From contig JAURLM010000151.1 in NCBI GenBank assembly GCA_030831265.1, positions 1-10,466 of the forward strand: a stretch of 10,466 nt of DNA. Reading direction: 5' to 3'. Within the stretch, counting starts at the first letter, position 1. The number at the start of each line of letters is the position of its first letter. Below the pieces are notes generated by a model. It had not been told where the DNA came from and did not search any database. It was given only the letters and a program-made list of their open reading frames with translations. Made by a program: the position numbers and the translations under genes. Positions 7,221-10,466 of the stretch are shown in pieces. This DNA comes from Chloroflexota bacterium. GTDB lineage: Bacteria > Chloroflexota > Dehalococcoidia > Lucifugimonadales > Lucifugimonadaceae.

Positions 7221-8276
7221 ATGGACGCAGGTTCCCTTCACAAAGACGCACTGGTGATCGATACACACATCGATACTGCAACTCACCTTCTGTGGCGGTC
7301 TCCTGACTTCTCACAGCGGCTTTCAGAGGGCCACGTCGACATTCCCCGGTTGAGGGCGGGTGGTGTAGATGCCGCAATGTTCGCCGTCTGGATAGATGAA
7401 GGGTTTTCCAACGAACACGCGCTAAAGCTCGTGCTGCGCGGGATTGATGCGATTCATCGAACGATAGCCAGCTACCCGGATGACCTCATGTTCGCTCGTA
7501 CTGCGGCAGACGTCCGCAAAGCGCGGGAACAGGGCAAGATAGCGGTGCTCATCACCATCGAAGGTGGCCGCGTCATCTGCGACGATCTCGGAATTCTCCG
7601 TATGTTGAATGACCTGGGTGTTTGCTCAATCACGCTTGCATGGGGCGCGGCTACCGGCTGGATCGACTCGCACAACCACCAGCGGCACGGCGGGCTGACC
7701 GCGTTTGGACGGGAAGTTGTACGCGAGATGCAACGACTGAACATGCTGGTAGACATTTCGCACGTGTCAGAAGCCGCATTCTGGGAAGTGCTGAATATAG
7801 CCGAACGACCTGTCTTCGCATCACACTCTTCCTGCCGAGCTTTGCTGGACCACACTCGCAACATGTGGGACCCGATGATCGAGGCGATGGCGAAGAACGA
7901 CGGCGTGATAAACATCAACTTCTTCGGCGGGTTCATCGGTGCAAACCCGGACAGTGGCAACGTCGAAGCACCGCTGCGGAAACCAGCAATCTACCGTGAT
8001 CCTTTCGACCGAATTGCGTATCCGGTTCCAGAGCCGGGACCTCCGCTGAGCCGACTGGTCGACCACTTCAATCACGCTATCCGTGTCGCTGGCGCAGAAC
8101 ACGTTGGCATTGGCTCGGACTTTGACGGTGTGACGCAGTTGCCGCAGGGCATGGAGGACATGTCAAAATTACCAGCGCTGACTTCGGGCCTACTGGACGC
8201 AGGGCACTCCGAATCGGTGGTAAGGGCAGTGCTCGGCGAAAACGATCTGCGCCTCTTTGAGAAGACGCTAAGTTAG
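7221..8276 (+). CDS. Membrane dipeptidase family (peptidase M19, renal dipeptidase-like) metallohydrolase
   Basis: A 351-residue protein from the ATG at 7221, normal for bacterial M19 enzymes. These are amidohydrolase-fold, di-zinc dipeptidases that hydrolyse dipeptides, often with tolerance for D-residues. All expected metal and catalytic positions are visible: H16-x-D18 in VIDTHIDT, the bridging E114 in LITIEGG, H181 in LVDISHVS, H202 in FASHSSCRAL, and D300 in GIGSDFDG. The C-terminus GENDLRLFEK matches the family's closing GGNxLRVF. The frame is open upstream to an ATG at 7050, but the extra 57 residues are basic and unlike the family, and they have no signal-peptide shape. The start at 7221 has GGACAGG 6 nt upstream and puts the H-x-D strand at residue 16, as expected. 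No signal peptide is seen, so the enzyme is probably cytoplasmic. Confidence 0.93.
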   Translation: MDAGSLHKDALVIDTHIDTATHLLWRSPDFSQRLSEGHVDIPRLRAGGVDAAMFAVWIDEGFSNEHALKLVLRGIDAIHRTIASYPDDLMFARTAADVRKAREQGKIAVLITIEGGRVICDDLGILRMLNDLGVCSITLAWGAATGWIDSHNHQRHGGLTAFGREVVREMQRLNMLVDISHVSEAAFWEVLNIAERPVFASHSSCRALLDHTRNMWDPMIEAMAKNDGVININFFGGFIGANPDSGNVEAPLRKPAIYRDPFDRIAYPVPEPGPPLSRLVDHFNHAIRVAGAEHVGIGSDFDGVTQLPQGMEDMSKLPALTSGLLDAGHSESVVRAVLGENDLRLFEKTLS

Positions 8277-8284
8277 TTATCGCG

Positions 8285-8662
8285 TCATCCAGGATCCGGG
8301 AACAACCGGGCCAGTTTCCCGCGATACCTTGCGAAAACCCGGTAACCCGGTTCGAAGAAAATGCTTATCGGTCTCGGCTTCAGCACGCGTGCGAAAACCG
8401 ATAACAGCCCGCCAGTGACAGAGACAATGGTGAAGATAGCACGAGCACCGGTGCGGAAATTCCCTTCACTGTCGATAAGCACGATGGTGCGTTGTGCCAG
8501 TGCCGGGTCAAACATATTCGTTACGGCCAGTACTGATTCAGCATCGTTGGATACGAAGGTTATCGCCTCGGAATGGCCCCTCCGCTGCACCCAGCGGCGA
8601 AAAGCCCGTCAAACGGGACAACCTGCATCGTAAAAGACAGTCATTCCACGTTGAACAGTCAT
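8285..8662 (-). CDS. Predicted selenoprotein: DCC-family (DUF393/YuxK-like) thiol-disulfide oxidoreductase with CxxU
   Basis: A predicted 125-residue protein (119 if it starts at 8644), read through one in-frame TGA at 8611-8609. Before the TGA, MTVFYDAGCPV matches the DCC-family N-terminus (Y-D-x-x-C-P-x-C). The TGA stands exactly at the second cysteine, giving D12-A-G-C15-P-V-U18. After it, RAFRRWVQRRG, TIVLIDSEGNFRTGARAIFTIV and the closing YRVFARYRGKLARLF follow the family pattern to the true stop TGA at 8287-8285. A SECIS-like hairpin lies just after the TGA (separate entry). DCC proteins are predicted thioredoxin-fold redox enzymes; Sec in place of the resolving or attacking cysteine would raise reactivity. 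The start at 8662 has AGGTGAGG directly upstream; the in-frame ATG at 8644 fits the family length better but lacks a spaced Shine-Dalgarno. Without recoding, only the 8285-8590 part would be called, from an internal GTG, and the active site would be lost. selA, selB, selC and selD are not in the window. Confidence 0.85.
8575..8606 (-). promoter_or_regulatory. Bacterial SECIS-like hairpin after the in-frame TGA
   Basis: On the - strand, CCGCTG (8597-8592) and CAGCGG (8587-8582) form a perfect 6-bp stem closed by a GGTG loop (8591-8588). Seventeen nucleotides separate the TGA from the loop. A lower stem GGC-TTTT (8606-8600) pairs with AGGG-GCC (8581-8575) through G-C, U-A and U-G pairs, with CG (8599-8598) bulged on the 5' side. 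Known bacterial SECIS elements lie directly 3' of the UGA inside the coding frame. They have a short GC upper stem, a small loop with G in its first two positions, and often a bulge below. All of these are seen here. SelB would bind the apical part. Confidence 0.8.
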
Positions 8663-8677
8663 CCTCACCTCACTGGC

Positions 8678-8705
8678 ATCTTGTGCCGGTTAGCTGTACC
8701 GTCAA
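8678..8705 (-). promoter_or_regulatory. Candidate promoter for the selenoprotein gene
   Basis: On the - strand TTGACG (8705-8700) is a 5/6 match to the -35 box. CAAGAT (8683-8678), 16 nt further on, is a weak -10 (3/6). Transcription would begin near 8671, just before AGGTGAGG and the ATG at 8662. The -35 abuts the start codon of the divergent gene at 8709. The -10 match is poor, so this is tentative. Confidence 0.25.
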
Positions 8706-8708
8706 GGC

Positions 8709-9233
8709 ATGCCAACACTTCCGCCAAAGCTGCAAAAAATCCTAGCGGACAGCTTCTACATCCGCACCACGCTCACCCGGCGCAACGGCACGCCGCGTGT
8801 TATTGAGACCACCTACTACTGGGACGGCGCTGACCAAATTATCCTATCCGGCTATCCCGGCAAGCGAGACTGGGTTGCCAGTATGGCTCGTAACCCGGAA
8901 GTGACGGTTCACACTGTGGAGTTCGAGCCGGGTTACGACATTGCTGCGACAGCACGCGTGCTGCGAGATCGTAACGAACGTGTCCCGTACCTGATGAAAT
9001 TTGTCGAACACTGGTCGATTCGACCCGGCTTCCCTCGATTCCGCATCCAGTTCCTGCTCGGTGCAGTGAAGGTGAACCGCAAGCTACGCTTGCCGTGGTG
9101 GGGCCCGTTCATCCTCGCACGCCGGATCTTTGACCAGATGCCATGCGTTGTAATCACGCTTACTGGTGAGCCGGTCGAACGGGAACCCATTCCGCCCGCT
9201 CTATCTGAGCCGCAGAACGGTCGACCGTTCTAG
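8709..9233 (+). CDS. Deazaflavin (F420)/FMN-dependent nitroreductase-like protein, split beta-barrel fold
   Basis: A 174-residue protein resembling the FDOR/DUF385 deazaflavin-dependent nitroreductase group. A short N-terminal helix is followed by the first barrel strands TRRNGTPRVIETTYYWDGADQIILSG (23-48), corresponding to the family's 'R-x-x-G-x-x-R-x-x-P-x-x-Y-x-x-D-G'. YPGKRDWVASMARNPEVTVH (49-68) corresponds to 'G-x-x-x-x-P-x-W-x-x-N-L-x-x-N-P-x-V-x-V'. Cofactor choice (F420, FMN or haem) and substrate cannot be fixed from the sequence, and the usual Pro-x-Trp in the second motif is here R-D-W. It lies 46 bp from the divergent selenoprotein gene and ends in a stop that overlaps the convergent exonuclease by 4 bp. 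No good Shine-Dalgarno is seen (AAGG is only 1 nt from the ATG), so initiation may be weak or leaderless. Confidence 0.75.
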   Translation: MPTLPPKLQKILADSFYIRTTLTRRNGTPRVIETTYYWDGADQIILSGYPGKRDWVASMARNPEVTVHTVEFEPGYDIAATARVLRDRNERVPYLMKFVEHWSIRPGFPRFRIQFLLGAVKVNRKLRLPWWGPFILARRIFDQMPCVVITLTGEPVEREPIPPALSEPQNGRPF

Positions 9234-10063
9234 TTCAGGCGTGCCGACGGCTCATAACCGGCGTCGGACAATGCGTCTGCTGCTATTTTCCGTGATTCTG
9301 CGGAAAAGCTATCGTTGGAAGCCACCCATGCCACATATGACGGGTCACTCTCAATTACGCTAGTCACTTTCTCCCCGGCGTGTTTACCGAAATTGAAAGC
9401 AAGTTCGCCGGAGTCGAGATGCGTGAAGCGTCCATCCTCATCTGCCGCTGATTCCGGTACGCCGCGTGCCCAGCGAGCCAACCTGTGGGGTTCGTCCGGT
9501 AGCTCGCGTCGAGATCGCAACTGGCCAAGCAGGATTTCCAGGGTCGCTTCACTCCGATTCCCCGATGCACGATCGGGCGGGACATCGTGGCCGGTGTATT
9601 GCCGGTACGCGGCTTCGAAGTCACGCGGCTCCAGTCGGTGATATATCGACATCACGTCGACCACTGACCGGTTTTCCATTGAGAATTCCACGTCGGCTCG
9701 TCGGAATTCGGCCAACAACAGCGGAAGATGGAACCTCTCGATGGCAAACCCGGCGAGGTCACAATCCTCAAGTGCCTGCGCCAATGCGCGGGCATAAGCC
9801 CTGAACGGAGGTTGACCAGCAACATCGTTATCCGTGATGCCATGAACCGCCGTTGCACCGGCAGGGATTGGAACGCCGGGATCGACAAGCTCTGATCGCA
9901 GGTTCTTGCGGCCGTCCAGCTCCAGGCGCAACACACTGATGCGAACGATACGCGCCGTTTCAGGGTTAAGTCCGGTCGATTCGGTGTCAATCACCGCCAG
10001 TGGACGCTGTAGAGATAGCTCTCGTTCGGGCTCAATGCCGTCGCTGTCGGTGGGTTGTGCCAT
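9230..10063 (-). CDS. DnaQ-like 3'-5' exonuclease family protein with degenerate ExoII/ExoIII
   Basis: A 277-residue protein in two parts. Residues 21-185 are a DEDD-type exonuclease domain: ExoI is intact as VIDTESTGLNP (D26, E28), and AGATAVHGITDND (68-80) is the typical conserved segment after it. ExoII reads GFAIERFHLPLL (105-116), where the family has G-x-N-x-x-x-F-D-x-P-L-L. The catalytic Asp is replaced by H112. ExoIII (about 164-177, DRASGNRSEATLEI) lacks the expected H-x-x-x-x-D. Residues 218-265 (ELAFNFGKHAGEKV...SYVAWV) match the exodeoxyribonuclease X-like C-terminal domain (FGK-x-x-G-x-x-V...D-x-x-Y-x-x-W). The first 17 residues are a polar extension. Full-length domain structure argues against simple decay, so a binding role without nuclease activity is possible. 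The gene overlaps the convergent reductase-like gene by 4 bp and runs away from the tRNA. Confidence 0.82.
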   Translation of the reverse strand: MAQPTDSDGIEPERELSLQRPLAVIDTESTGLNPETARIVRISVLRLELDGRKNLRSELVDPGVPIPAGATAVHGITDNDVAGQPPFRAYARALAQALEDCDLAGFAIERFHLPLLLAEFRRADVEFSMENRSVVDVMSIYHRLEPRDFEAAYRQYTGHDVPPDRASGNRSEATLEILLGQLRSRRELPDEPHRLARWARGVPESAADEDGRFTHLDSGELAFNFGKHAGEKVTSVIESDPSYVAWVASNDSFSAESRKIAADALSDAGYEPSARLN

Positions 10064-10366
10064 GTATTCAGTGTGCCCAGGTCGCTTGTGAAGGGTGCAT
10101 TATGCGTGATTCACATGGCATTCGGCGGCAGATAGTAGCATCGGGATGCTGCATATGGTGGAAATTCCCGGTGTTGCCTGTTCAGCATTGCACCGAAATC
10201 CGGCTACCATGTAACGATGCGGGAAAGCGGCATCGTTGGTTAGCTCATGGTGCCGCTTACTGACAGTTCCGTGCTGGTACGGCAATGTCCGTAAAATGAC
10301 TGATCGCTGTTAGCTTGCTGGGCTGCATCATAGCCTGACCCGGATCCGACCGTATTCATCGGATGC
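10064..10366. other. Intergenic region with nested inverted repeat
   Basis: A 303-bp gap between the exonuclease start and the tRNA. Frames open here give no recognisable protein. An inner inverted repeat AACGATGC (10213-10220) / GCATCGTT (10230-10237) has a 9-nt loop. It is nested in an outer one, TACCATG (10205-10211) / CATGGTG (10246-10252) with one G-U pair, which can extend by three pairs (10201-10203 with 10253-10255). No T-run follows on either strand. It could be a structured RNA or a protein-binding site. TATTCA at 10353-10358 could be a weak -10 for the tRNA, but I see no convincing -35. Confidence 0.4.
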
Positions 10367-10452
<86 letters not shown>

Positions 10453-10466
10453 CAAATCCCCGTTCA

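Noticed and set aside
8330..8405. Repeated TGCGAAAACC near 8330 and 8390
   Set aside because: Both copies lie inside the - strand coding frame and encode similar VFAR segments. Two short copies do not make a repeat array.
8285..8590. Short - strand gene starting at the internal GTG at 8590, or a frameshifted pseudogene of a DCC-family protein
   Set aside because: The same frame upstream of the TGA reads a well-formed DCC N-terminus, and the TGA lies exactly on the second motif cysteine with a SECIS-like hairpin after it. A selenocysteine codon explains this better than decay or a frameshift.
10100..10285. 61-codon - strand open frame in the gap before the tRNA
   Set aside because: No family resemblance and no ribosome-binding site, and it spans the nested inverted repeats. 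Probably chance.

Overview
The window reads as chromosomal DNA of a free-living bacterium of moderate GC content. It holds two type IV pilus/type II secretion-like gene sets, a Gfo/Idh/MocA oxidoreductase, an M19 dipeptidase, a deazaflavin/FMN split-barrel oxidoreductase and a tRNA-Leu. The mix of an unusual PilM-PilN fusion, a deazaflavin-type reductase and a predicted selenoprotein would fit a marine Chloroflexota (SAR202/Dehalococcoidia-like) lineage. That placement is a guess from gene style; no phylogenetic marker is present.

Left part (1-5730, all + strand): a pilus-assembly operon. It starts with the 3' end of a large DUF11-like surface protein. Next come a PilV-like prepilin, a PilW-like prepilin, a PilX/GspK-like pseudopilin carrying two DUF11-like domains, a PilO-like protein and a PilM-PilN fusion. 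The prepilins and the DUF11-bearing pseudopilin would form the tip or minor subunits. PilO and the PilM-N fusion would form the inner-membrane alignment platform. The first and fourth genes are paralogues, so the minor-pilin module appears tandemly duplicated. Pilin, assembly ATPase and PilC genes are not in the window.

Middle part (5755-8276): a Gfo/Idh/MocA NAD(P)-dependent oxidoreductase (- strand) converges on the pilus operon. It is divergent, across about 290 bp, from an M19 (renal dipeptidase family) metallopeptidase with a full set of zinc ligands.

Right part (8285-10452): the notable find is a short - strand gene, 8285-8662, that a standard ORF caller splits at an in-frame TGA. Read through, it is a DCC-family (DUF393/YuxK-like) thiol-disulfide oxidoreductase. 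The TGA falls exactly on the second cysteine of the D-x-x-C-x-x-C motif, giving DAGCPVU. A bacterial SECIS-like hairpin follows at once: a perfect 6-bp upper stem and a GGUG loop 17 nt after the TGA. This is best explained as a selenoprotein. It is divergent by 46 bp from a deazaflavin-dependent nitroreductase-like gene. That gene shares a CTAG stop overlap with a DnaQ-like exonuclease whose ExoII and ExoIII catalytic residues look lost. A 303-bp gap with a nested inverted repeat precedes a tRNA-Leu(CAA) with encoded CCA.
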